A DNA stretch of 64,000 nt from Moniliella sp. 'wahieum' (lineage: Eukaryota > Basidiomycota > Moniliellomycetes > Moniliellales > Moniliellaceae), in the NCBI GenBank assembly GCA_003971905.1, contig RSEE01000116.1:1-64000 (forward strand). Reading direction: 5' to 3'. Position numbers and translations under genes: made by a program. Shown here in pieces: positions 1 through 10,200 of the stretch (positions within the stretch are counted from its first letter, which is position 1; each line of letters begins with the position of its first letter). The notes below the pieces were generated by a model, which saw nothing but the letters and a program-made list of their open reading frames with translations, made no database searches and had not been told where the DNA came from.

Positions 1-17
1 CCCTAACCTAACCTATC
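1..17. repeat. Telomere-like short repeat at the window edge
   Basis: The first 17 bases read CCCTAACCTAACCTATC, about three degenerate units of a CCCTAA-type telomeric repeat. This could be the last trace of a chromosome end or a chance match. The tract is too short to prove a telomere, and nothing before base 1 can be seen. Confidence 0.2.
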
Positions 18-112
18 CTTCCGCCTCGCACTGGCCCGTGCCCCGCACGTGCATCACGTGACACATCTGTGAGGCCATTATGGTATCGTTGTGATGGCCA
101 TGTGATGCCCCT

Positions 113-1455
113 GTGATGCCGGTGATGCATGCAATGTATGCGTCCGCAATGCTGGTGGTGGCGATGGCCACGACGCGGACCATCATGGCGACGCCGCGGA
201 CGATGGGCATGGCCTCGACGATGGCCAGCAGGACGACGAGGCACGTCCTCCTAGGCCTGCGCGCCACACCACTTCATCCTCTCCATCTGCATCTCCATCT
301 CCCTCCGCCCCCTGCACCTCAGCCTGCCTCCACCCGCCGGTACGCCAGCACGCACTACCGCCGCTGGGACCGCCTCCTTCGCGCCTCGGCCATGGCAGAT
401 CCAATGGCAATGGCCATGGCAATGGCCATGGCAATGGCAATGGGAGTGGCAATGGGTACGTCTCGCGCACGCCGCGATGGCTTCTCGTGCTGGTCGGTGT
501 GGGAACGGGGTACGTGGCAGCGCACCTGGACCAGGTACCCGGGACCGGTCGATGGCGGTTCCTCCATGTATCAGCGGCGTCGGACGCGGCGTTGGCACGG
601 GATGCGTACGACGCTGCGTTAAGGCAGTATTCTGGTGCGATTTTGCCCCCCTCCGATCCGCGCGTGCAGCAGGTTCAGCGCGTCGTGGCTCGCTTGGTGC
701 ATGCCATGGCCCACCTCCACGGGTGGTCGCGAGGGCAATGGCGATGGGGGGGGCGATGACAATGGTGGTCCACCGTGGCCTATGCTCACGGACCCGAAGC
801 AGTCGTGGCCGGTGCACGTGGTGGCGAGCGAAGAGCGCAACGCATTCGTCTTACCTGGCGGGCAAATTTTCGTGTGCACGGGGTTGCTCCCTGTGGCAGA
901 CGGAGGATGGGTTGGCAGCGGTGGTGGGGCACGAGATGGCGCATCAGCTGGCACGTCATGCGGCTGAGAAGGTGAGTCGTGTACAGTTGGTCGTCCTGGT
1001 TGCTGGGACACTAAGTTTGATGCTTGGGATCGATGCTGCTTGGACCCACACTCTGGTCCACCTCGCGCTCGGATTGCCCAACTCGCGCGCCATGGAGCGC
1101 GAGGCCGACTTGCTCGGTCTCCGATTGATGGCTGCTGCATGCTACAACCCGCTGAGGCCGAGCACTCTGGACGCGCATGCAGGCTGCTGAAACGGCTTCG
1201 AATTCCGGGTCCGAGTCGTCGCCTTTGGCCACGACGATGGAACGCGTCTTGTCCACCCACCCAGTCACCCAGGACCGCATTCAAGCTATCCACCAAGCCT
1301 TGCCTGACGCCCAACTGCTCCGCCGCCGCGCGGGCTGTCCTCCTCTCTCGTCGTCGCCTTCGTCGTTGTCGTTGCGGTCGTTTGCGCGCGATCCGCCACT
1401 CGGCTCGCTCCTTGGCTTCCCCCACCGCCCGCGCCCTCCATCGCCAACGTGGTGA
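113..1455 (+). CDS. OMA1: OMA1-type mitochondrial inner-membrane metallopeptidase (M48)
   Basis: OMA1 is an M48 zinc protease of the mitochondrial inner membrane that acts in stress-induced protein quality control. In order along the DNA I see a YASTHYRRWDRL-like segment typical of fungal OMA1 after the presequence (near 335-375). Next comes YVAAHLDQVPGTGRWRF (about 510-565), then ILPPSDPRVQQVQRVV, then ERNAFVLPGGQIFVCTG. These are followed by the zinc-binding HEMAH (HExxH; about 930-945), NSRAMEREADLLGLRLM with the third metal ligand region, ACYNP, and LSTHPVTQDRIQAI near the C-terminus. The motif order and spacing match the family. The parts lie in three frames. The changes near 895 and 1150-1160 look like one- or two-base losses in G/C runs (a missing base would restore AEA-RALWTRMQ). 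The true start is uncertain because the N-terminal part is low complexity. Confidence 0.8.
400..455 (+). repeat. ATGGCA-type simple repeat
   Basis: Nested ATGGCA/ATGGCC hexamers lie in the OMA1 presequence or linker region and would encode Met-Ala pairs. The tract makes the N-terminal frame of that gene hard to fix. Confidence 0.6.
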
Positions 1456-1821
1456 ACCAAGCCGGGGCGTATCCAATGAGATGGGATTGGATCGCATGTC
1501 CATCTCTTTACACACACTACTTATACACACCACTTACACTCCCACTGACGCACACACCAGCAGACCGATGTCCCTGGCCTCGCCGTGCGCAACACGAGCA
1601 AACCTTCTCCCCTTGCTTTGCTTTGCCTTGCCTTCCCATCCTAGTCTATGCTAGCCTATCATATTCCATTCCATTGCATTGCATTCATTGCATTCCCTTT
1701 ACGGTCTGGAGAGGGGGTGAGTTTGGGTTTCGGGAGTCGCGAGGCGTGTTGTACCATTTTACCGTACCGTTTTTACCGTTAAGCGCGGGCTTGGATGGGG
1801 GGAGACACCAACCCATGGAGC
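1456..1821. other. Intergenic 3' region between OMA1 and KMO
   Basis: The two flanking genes converge here. The stretch is rich in short C/T tracts and degenerate CATTG/CATTC repeats (about 1655-1700). I see no gene. Termination signals for both genes are probably here, but no specific motif is convincing. Confidence 0.5.
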
Positions 1822-4196
1822 TCAACGCTCCTTACGCGCCCTAACCGCCGCACTGAGGGCCCACGAAGCAGAAGCGAGCAACCCGACCGAAGCGACCGTC
1901 GTCGCGGCCTGGACTAGACGATGCACGACTTTATCCTGCCACTGACGACGGGCCAGCACGTCAGCGTACGGCCGGGTGGAAAATGTGACCATGGTGTAGA
2001 GGCTGTGCCAGCGACCAGAGGGCAACCAACGCATCAACGTAGCGTCCAACCGTGTGCGAATACGGTACCCGACCGAAACGACTTTGCTTGCCATTTCCTC
2101 GTAGTTGGCCAGTGCAAGCGTGACGATCGCATGCGCGTCGCGCACGTGCGTTTGGGTGTAGGTTCGGTAGGCTGTGCGCAGTGCCGAGCGCGTTTCGTCT
2201 ACCCCGCACCGACGGCCGAGGCAGTAGAGGCAAAAGTGGAAGTAGATGTATCGCGCAATGGGGATGGGAACGGGTGTACGTGGCCCAAGAGTCCCGTTCC
2301 AGTCTTTGTGGCGCCAACAGCACGATCGAGCGCATCGAGCAGCACCCGTACGTCCTCCAAGCCAGCATTGAGCCCTGGCCATAAAATGGGACTTGGGCAT
2401 GGGCTGCATCGCCCAGGATCAGCGCTCGGTCCTTGTAGTGGTGCGGCGCGCAACGCAGTACGCCCAAGTTGCTCGGTCGACGCGTGGAGAGGTGCTCGAC
2501 TACCGCAGAGGGCGTCAAGAGTGCAAGTGCATCAGGGAAGTGGGTTTGGAAAAAGGCCAGTTGACTCGTTGCTGTCACCCCAGCGCCACTCCCACTCCCA
2601 CTCTCACTCTCAGTGCCTGTTCCGGCGGCGGTGTCCGCATTGAGCAAGGCGGCGGTGAGGGAGCTATCGTCGTCGCCGGCCAAGGCGGCTGGGGTGAGGT
2701 AGCGCGCATACACCTCAAATGGCGCAAAGAGCGTGCAGGTAAAGCTGCCATCGGGATTGGGCAGTGCAATGAGCATAAACTGGTGCCGGGGCCAAATGTG
2801 GAGGTGGTTAGGATCGAGTAGGTACTCGTCTGCGTCCACTGTGGTCTTCTTAGTCTTGCCATTGCCATTGCCTTGGTCTTTGCCCTCATGCTCGTGCTCG
2901 TGCTCGCGCTTGTTCACTTCTTCGTCCGATGGGACGGCACACGTGGCGCCTGCCGCACCAGCACCGACGATCCGGCGCGGGCGATCGGCACTGAACCGCC
3001 TTACGGCTTTGCGCACCGCTGGGTCCGGGTGACGCGAGCGAGGGGGAATGGTCAGTTCCACGTACCCACTGTTGATCCAGCGCTGTTCCACGTCGAACCG
3101 CGGGACTTGTCGTGCCAGCTCGGTACGCACCACCGAGTTCACCCCGTCGCAGCCAAGTAGCGTGTCGCATGCCAAGACCACGTGTCGCGGGACCTCCTCT
3201 GTGTGAGTGGGATCCCGCGCTCGGTTGTGAGGCTAAACGTAGCTTGCACCGGGAAGGTCGTGGCCGTGTCTGTGTCGGTGGTCGTGGGAGGTGCAGATGC
3301 AGACGACGCGGGCGAATTTCTTTGGCCGCTTCCAAATTCGCTCCGACCAACTTGTGTCCAAACAACCCATCAATCAACGGGTGCGCCAACGCCGTTGCCA
3401 GCAACACGTCGTTCAACCGTCCGCGGTCAATCGAATTGATCGCATCCCCGTCAAGGGCGCATACGCTTGCGAGTCCAGTACCGTCCCGACCACACTAGGT
3501 GTCGCAGCTGCTGCCACCCACGCGGAAGCTGTGTCCGTCTGGGCGTCCTTAGCGTCCTTCTCGCCCTTGGGGTCCTTCTCGCCTTTGGGGTCCTTGGGGC
3601 CCTTGGGGTCCAAGTCCGAGGCGGACAAGAACGGCGGCAGCGGGCGAGTGGGCGCAGTATGGATCATCCGGCCTCGCATCGGCACACTTTCGTCCAACAA
3701 GATTTGAGCCACATTCTGCACCAGATCAGTCCCCTCAATCACCTCCACTTCGACTTGCACCTCGCCTTGCGTTCCCTCCTTGGCCTGCTTGTCCTGTGTG
3801 ATGTGGGTGGGGTTGTGGGCAGCAGGACGCGGGAGAGTGATGGGCGCCTCGCCACCAGCCCACGACGTAAGTGCCGACAGACCCGCCAACCCGCGCGTGC
3901 TGATGGCCAAGTTGACACTACGTTGTCCGCTCCGCCCGGGCGTCGGCGTCGGCGTCGGCGTGCTCGCATCCGTACCAATGGCAGTACCAGTGGCAGTGGT
4001 GGTGGCAGTGGTGCCGTCGGTGACAGTGGCAGTGCAGTGGTGGTGGGGGAGGTGGGTTGTGGTGTGGTGTGCGTGGGTCGGGGCGAGCGTCACAGAGCCG
4101 AACGTGGCATCCGCGCTGGGCGAGGCCGAGCGCAGCTGCGCACCCGACCGGCCCGGCGCCAACGACGATCACTTCCAGTGGCGCGGAGGAGGACAT
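1822..4196 (-). CDS. BNA4: Kynurenine 3-monooxygenase
   Basis: This FAD/NADPH hydroxylase converts L-kynurenine to 3-hydroxykynurenine in de novo NAD synthesis; the enzyme sits on the mitochondrial outer membrane. The ATG at 4196 opens with LEVIVVGAGPVGCAAALGLA, the GxGxxG dinucleotide fold. RSVNLAISTRGLAGL follows, then VPMRGRMIH, then LLGCDGVNSVVR (the DG motif). The GDAAHAQVPFYGQG FAD motif comes next, then MNAGLEDVRVLLDAL. After that come DAHAIVTLALANYEEM and SLYTMVTFSTRPYADV, both family signatures. A hydrophobic C-terminal segment ends at the stop at 1822. The span of about 790 codons is long against the usual 450-500. The excess is low-complexity: a Pro/His/Thr-rich stretch after the first beta-alpha unit, a KDPKGE repeat, and a Ser/Gly-rich part. 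The conserved blocks lie in alternating frames with several apparent one-base indels. Whether the insertions are spliced out cannot be judged. Confidence 0.85.
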
Positions 4197-5623
4197 GGGT
4201 GGGGAGCAAGAACGACAACGAGAACAAGAGGAGGAAGAGAAGAGAGAAGAGAGAGAGAAAAGAGGAAGAACAACCGATTGGGACAAGAGGTTGAAGAGTG
4301 AAGAGTGAAGAGTGCTAGTGAGATGAGATGGGAAGAAGACGAAAAGCGCAGCAGGGACGTGTGACGCATGACGTGTGACGTGTGAGATGGGACGCGTGAC
4401 AGCCGTCGAGCAACGGGGAAGAAGGGAAGAAGGCGCGGGGGCAGCACGGCGCCACTTTGGCGCGGACAGGCCACGCGAAAGCCAATGGGATTCAAACTTG
4501 CAAACAAGAACTAGTAGGCACGACGCAAAAGTGCACAAGTGCGCTCGGAGTACTCGACGTTTAACTCCACGTTCCACTCCGTTTCTCTCTCTCGCGGCCA
4601 AGTGGAGCGATCCGGACGGCAGGCACGGCCGCACGCATGGCGGTGGGTCAATATCAATATCAATATTCGTTCAGCGGAGGCGGTGGTGGGCTGCGGTCCA
4701 GAGTCCACTTTGGCGGAGGTGCTGCGCTTTTGCTTTTGCTTTTGCTGAGGGGTTTCTTCAGAGCAGGAGTAGGAGAGGAAGGAGGAAGGAGTGTACTAGT
4801 AGGAGTACTAGGAGTAGGTCGTCTGTCGTGTCTGTGCGTTTCTGCCCTATCGTGCTTGTCCGTCTGGGCCCACTGCAGTCTATAGTAGTCTACACCACGG
4901 CAGGCGCGTTTGTGTTGAAGTTCAACTGTATTCTCCGTCTTCTTCTTTGTGATTGTGGTTGTCTTTGTCTTTGTCTTCGTCTTCGTCTTCGTCTTCGTCT
5001 TCGTCTTCGTCTTCGTCTTCGTCTTCGTCTTCATATTTGTCTTTGTCGTCCTCCATCATATATCATGCCCCAGCGCCAATCGAGTCGGCTCTCTGCCGGC
5101 GCCGATCTGCGCAGTGGCTTGCCCCTATGTCCGTTCGCGACTACTAAGTACCATAGCACACCCCCCTACCGCCCCCTGCTACTCCTCCCGTCCAAGCATC
5201 TCAGATCTCAAGCCTCTGACCTACCCCACCACAAGAACGTAGCCAAACGCACATGCGATTCCCACGGTGGTACGGTACGCCCGCTTGCGCTGCGCCCGCG
5301 GGTGGGACACCACTCCACCTGTCCCTCCTCGCTACCCACCCACACCATCCCTCAACCCACAGCCCACACCCCACCCACCTGGGGCAGGGGGAGAAGCAAC
5401 AATGCAGGAAGACAGATAGGCGAGAAGGAAACCAGGCAACCAGGCAACCAGGCAACCAGGCGAAAGAGCAAGAAGACAAGAAGGCCAAGACCAAGGCCAA
5501 GGCCAAGGGGCAAGGAACAAGGAACAAGCCCACCCCACCAGGCCCAAACCATCCATCCATCCATCCAACGGGCAAGAGAGAGGCGGCACTCTCGTCTCGG
5601 TCCAGTTCAAGTTCAGTTCAGGT
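4197..5623. promoter_or_regulatory. Upstream region of BNA4 / 3' region of the ArfGAP gene
   Basis: About 1.4 kb lies between the BNA4 start and the ArfGAP stop. It contains purine-rich GAAGAG tracts next to the BNA4 start (4205-4320), a GTCTTC hexamer array (4960-5032) and CAGGCAAC repeats (5440-5460). Long open frames run through it, but they are low-complexity and match no family I know. I see no supported gene. Confidence 0.45.
4960..5032 (+). repeat. GTCTTC/GTCTTT hexanucleotide tandem array
   Basis: About twelve consecutive copies of GTCTTC, the first few being GTCTTT variants. As a hexamer it stays open in all frames and creates spurious Val-Phe and Ser-Ser frames. Confidence 0.9.
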
Positions 5624-6991
5624 TCAGTTCCAGATATCCGCAAACGGATCTTTCTTAGGCGCCGCCCGGATCCCAACCCCGACCCCGACCCCGATACGGA
5701 TCCCGAAGCGGATGCGGATGGGGCCGAAGTGCCCCACAAGTCGGTCAACCCACCACCGCCACCCGTACCGGCACCACCGCTCGGACCGGACGACGAGCCG
5801 GCGTTGCTCGTGGTGGACCACATGCCCGGCGTGACGGGTGCAGCGGGGGGTACGCACTCCGCCCCACGCACCCAAGCCACCTCCCGCAGCACCAGCACCA
5901 GCCGCACCGCACCTCCAGCAGCAGGGGAAGACCAGGGGTTAGGATCGGGAGCGGACCCTGAACCGGGTAAGGCCATGTGCCCAACGCCGGTTCGGCCACG
6001 GGGTTGGGCGGGACGGGCTGGTTAAATGCCGGGGCGGTATGGAAGAGGGACATGATGTTGGCCTTGACATTAGGAGCTGCGGCGGTCGATCCGGTAGAAG
6101 AAGATGTAGCTGGCGCTGGAGGGGCAGATACGGGCGTGTCCCAGTCTTCGTCGAATAGTCCTCCTCCTCCTCCTGCGCCTGTGCCTGCGGCTTGGCCTGA
6201 GGTTGTGCCTGCTGTAGCGCCCGTTGCTGCTGCCGCACCAGCCGAGGGGGAAGCGGGGGAAACCGTCGACGGCGCCGGGGTAGAGAGGGCAGAATGAGAA
6301 GGCGTGTTGAGCGGGGACAAACGGGACTGCAATCCGTCACCAGGTAACGCTGTTGTGCTAGCTGCTGCGGTCGAAACCCCACTCAGCACCGACGCATCGT
6401 CATCGTCAATCAAGTTGATCGCCGGTGGCGGCGGGCGGGATCGTACGTCGTCCGCCCGCGGCAGGGGCTCCGGGAGCACCTGCCGGCGTGGCGGGCGCGA
6501 CAGATGCCGAAGCGGATGGGGCGGCGGAAGTGGGAGCCGCAGCTGGGGCAGAGGCAGAAGCAGAGGCAGATGCCAGGTCGTCCAGCACGCTCGGGTCTCC
6601 GGGACAGGGATCTTCATAGCCCAGCGACGGAGCTCGTACTTGCTCCGAATGAAGGCTTCGATCTTGTGTTCCGGGGGCACGTGGCCAGGTTTGAGCGAGT
6701 GTTCCCAGTAGGCGTTGGCGCGTGCATTGCCCCACTGCTGGATGGAGTGCATCTGCTCGGGGGTCCACACGTCCAGATCAATGGACTTGACACGCGAGAT
6801 GTGGGTGCCCATGGCGCGGTGGAAGCCGCTGCAGCGGATGCACACAAACACACCAAGTTCCACGACGCCCAGCGCGGATCGTTGCGCTTGCAGTCGGCAC
6901 ACACTTTGTTGGCGCCCGTCTTGACCAGCGCACGCAGCGTGCGTGCGAAGGCGTCGGTCTGCGCCTTGGGCTGGCGGTTGCGCGCGGACAT
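5624..6991 (-). CDS. ArfGAP zinc-finger protein (Age2/SMAP-type)
   Basis: This is a GTPase-activating protein for Arf GTPases, acting in vesicle traffic at the Golgi and endosomes. The ATG at 6991 begins MSARNRQPKAQTDAF. The ArfGAP domain follows: NKVCADCKRNDPRWASWN gives the first two zinc cysteines, and VFVCIRCSGFHRAMGTH gives the second pair plus the conserved arginine-containing helix. Next come VKSIDLDVWTPEQMHS, then WGNARANAYWEHSL, PPEHKIEAFIRSKYE and RRWAM. The rest is Ser/Thr/Ala/Pro-rich linker with short motifs: LIDDDDASV, FDEDWDTP, NVKANIMSLF and a final KKDPFADIW before the stop at 5624. A frame change sits inside the zinc finger (between WASWN and VFVCIRC) and more occur in the linker, most simply sequence errors. 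The spacing of the conserved domain is normal. The assignment to Age2/SMAP rather than Gcs1 rests on the short domain and linker style and is less certain. Confidence 0.82.
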
Positions 6992-7264
6992 CCGGGCGGC
7001 AGAGACGGCGATGGAGGCGGCGATGGAGGCGGCGGGCAAGACGCACACGCCGAGCACGACGCCGAGAGCGAGCACTAGCAGGATGCTGCCAGCGGGGCGG
7101 TGTGACGTGGCCGCGCGGCTTACCTCAGCGGGCGCATTGTCCTCACAATATTTCAGCATCGTCACATCTTCATCACACTATCATCACCATTTGCCTCCTC
7201 CTATCGTCCTTGCCATCTCTGTGTGTGGAATCGAATAGCACGCATTAACACCGATATATGGGTA
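6992..7264. promoter_or_regulatory. Spacer between ArAE_2 3' end and ArfGAP start
   Basis: A 273-bp tandem spacer between two minus-strand genes, presumably holding the ArfGAP promoter. On the minus strand there is a possible GTAAGC splice donor near 7126, so an upstream untranslated or short coding exon of the ArfGAP gene is possible. Confidence 0.35.
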
Positions 7265-10200
7265 CTACGCCTGCCGCACAGGCGGAGGGAACGCGCCCAT
7301 CCCACCCGGGATGGGCGGGATGGGCACGAGGGTGGGATCAACAAACGTCGCCTCGCCCAGCATCAGCCGACACAGCCGCACCACCTCCTCCACCGCCTCG
7401 ACAATCTCACTCAGCAGCACATGTTCCGCCAGCAGGAACAGCACCGCCGCTTCCACGTGTTTGCGCGCCGGAGCCGTACGCCGCCCGCGCGCCTCCGCCC
7501 GCCCCGGCCGCGCCTAGACGATGGGGAGCGCGCGGAGGAGCGTGCGCACCACCGGGCGCCACTTGGTGTCCAGTGGAGTGTACGTGCGCGTGCGACGGGG
7601 ACGGGGAGGGGTCACGCTCCGTGTCGCTGTGCTGCGGAGAAGCAGACTGGGGCCACATGGACCGTCGTCGACGCGGTGCGTCCATATCGACATGCACCAC
7701 AGGTACCTCGTCCGCTGGGACCCACGTGGCTGTCGCTGTGGTTTCCTCGGCACTCGGTCGTCCCTTGGCGGTTGGCTTGCGCTTGCGCGTGCGCGGTGCT
7801 TCTTGCCCTGGGTCGGACTCTGGGTCTGGGTCTTACTCTTACTCTACTCTTGTCCCCGCAAGTCGGTTGTGTGTGTTTGGGGCTGAGCGGGAGGACCAGG
7901 GCTGAGTCCAAGTCCATCCTGTCGTCTCGTCTGCCCCATCTGCCCCATCTGCCCCGTCCGATCCGTCCAGGGCAGGCCAAAAGGATACAGGGTGGATCGG
8001 CGCATCGGGCACATCCACCGACGTACTCACACGTACCACCGGCGTAGGTTCCGTCCGGTGCAGACGTAGTGGTGGGAACGGCCGCCTCATTCTCATTCTC
8101 ACCCTCACGCGTACCACCAGCACCGGGGGAAAACGTAGGAGCGCGCCGTGCTGTCCAAGCGGACGGCGGGGAGGATAAGGCGGAGGAAGAAGCTCGTCGC
8201 GCTCGCGTTCCCGTTCTTGGTCGCGCTCGCCATCGGTGGTGGTTGTGGTTGTGGTAGTGTTTGTGTTCGCGGAGGAGGCGGGGGGGAGTGCTTGACACTG
8301 CCACTGGCACTTGGTCGGCGGGTGCGCGCGGCCTGGCCGACAGCGAGCGAGGCGGACAAGGGAGCGGAGAGGGAGTAGGCGCGGCGGGTGCGCACGGGCC
8401 GTAAGAGAGGCGAAGTGTGTGGTGAACGCGAGGCGGAGCGGCGGGAAGGACGAGGTGGAGAAGAAGAGAAAAGGGGGAAGAAGAAGTGGGGGGGAAAGGA
8501 AAAGGAAAAGGGAAAGAGGACGACGGTGGGTCGAGGGCAAGGCCGAGGAGGAGGATCGGTGCTGAAGGCCGAGGGTGAGCGCGCGGAGGTGAGTGCGTGG
8601 AGATGGGAGGAACTGGGGCAAAGGGGAGCGAGTGGCAAGTGCCTGACCGGCCGACCAGAGACACAGCATGAGCGCCGCAATGAATGCGCGTCGAAGTTCC
8701 ATCACGTTGCCCACGGCCGCGTGGCGGAGATGACGCAGCCCGTGGTCGCGACAGAGACGCAGACCTGTCAAACGGTCTGCCATCGTCTGTAGCTCCGCGA
8801 GCAACTGCACCTGTACACCCAGTGGGTCGGGCACGAGGCTCGGCTCGGACGTGACGAGCGCCAAGAGCGCGCGACAGGTCGCCACGCGCGCACCGAGCTG
8901 CGCCTCACGCACAGCAAAGTACCGCGTTGCCGAGGCGGACGGCGCAAAGCCCGCTTGCATCATGTGCCGCGATAGGGCGAGGTAGTAGTGTCCCAAGTCG
9001 CGTGCGAGTCCGCCCACGTGCCGCGCAAGCTTGGCTCGCGCATGGTACGGCCACACCAGCAGGTTGACCATCATCGCCGCTACGATGCCGAGGAAGATCT
9101 GGTACCCTCGGTTCCAGCCTAGCTCAACCACCGTGCGGTACTCGAGCCCCAGGTAGGGAATCAGCGCTACCACGAGTAGGTCACCCCGTACACGATCCCA
9201 AAGGATGTGGCCCAGGTTTGCGTTAAAAAGTACGCCGAAATCACCTCCACCACCGCCATGCACACCCCTAGCGCCACCCCTTCTCCGCGCGAGATCTCGT
9301 AGATCACCACCCCCGTCACAGCCCCGGCGATCGTAGCTGCCATACGCTGCAGCGAGATCATCAGCGTCGCCGCTGTCCATCCCATCCCCCATCCCAATCA
9401 CACCGCATCCCCATTCCATCCGTCAGCAATTCGCATCCAACGCATCCATATCGCACACCACAACGCACTGCAACGTACCGTCGACGTCTCCAAGCACCAG
9501 ACGTAAGTAATTATAATCCACTGTGCACGGGGCAGCGACGAACCAACGACGCCCACTCCCACCACACAGTTGGGCAAAGCTAACAGCGTATTGCCCGCAG
9601 CCAACTTGAGTGCAAACTTGAGGTGCCGTGACCGCCGCACCGATCGGATCCACCGCGATAGACGGAGTCGGTACCGCAACATACGCCTTGTGCGTGCTAA
9701 CTCGTGCACACGATGACCTAGATGCTGTACCGACCAACGTGATCCCACGTTTGGGTCAGGTCCTGCGTCTGCACTTGCACTTGCACTTGCGCCAGTGGTT
9801 GCACCAGCGGCTGTGCCAGCAGTTGTGCCAGCAGGTGGGGTGGCGGTGGTGGTGGCTCCAGTTCCTGCCCGTCCCAGGCCGAGTGGGGCTGAGCATGCAC
9901 ACGCCCACGCAGGATCCACTGAGCATCCGAGTCGAGCGGGAAGAGCGTGTCGGGATCCACGTCCATCCAAGGTCGGTCCACTTGTTCCGCCAAGTTTTTC
10001 TTTCTCTTCGTGCGTGAGGTGCTCCTGCGGTGGCGGTGGGGTCGTGCCCCTGTGGGTCTTTTTCCATTTGGTGGTCCTGCTCCTGCACGTTCTCGTGCTC
10101 ATGTTGGTGGGGAGCTGCACCCCCCATACCCATACCGAATCCAGGCCCCAACCCCAACCCAGCAATCGACATGGTGGGGTCAGTAGCACCCGCCGCAGCC

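Noticed and set aside
1-17. Telomere call
   Set aside because: Too few units, and the sequence before the window is unknown; reported only as telomere-like.
4374-5658. Long plus-strand open frame (about 427 codons)
   Set aside because: It runs through the GTCTTC array and CAGGCAAC repeats, has no recognisable domain and lies over the promoter of BNA4; openness is due to composition.
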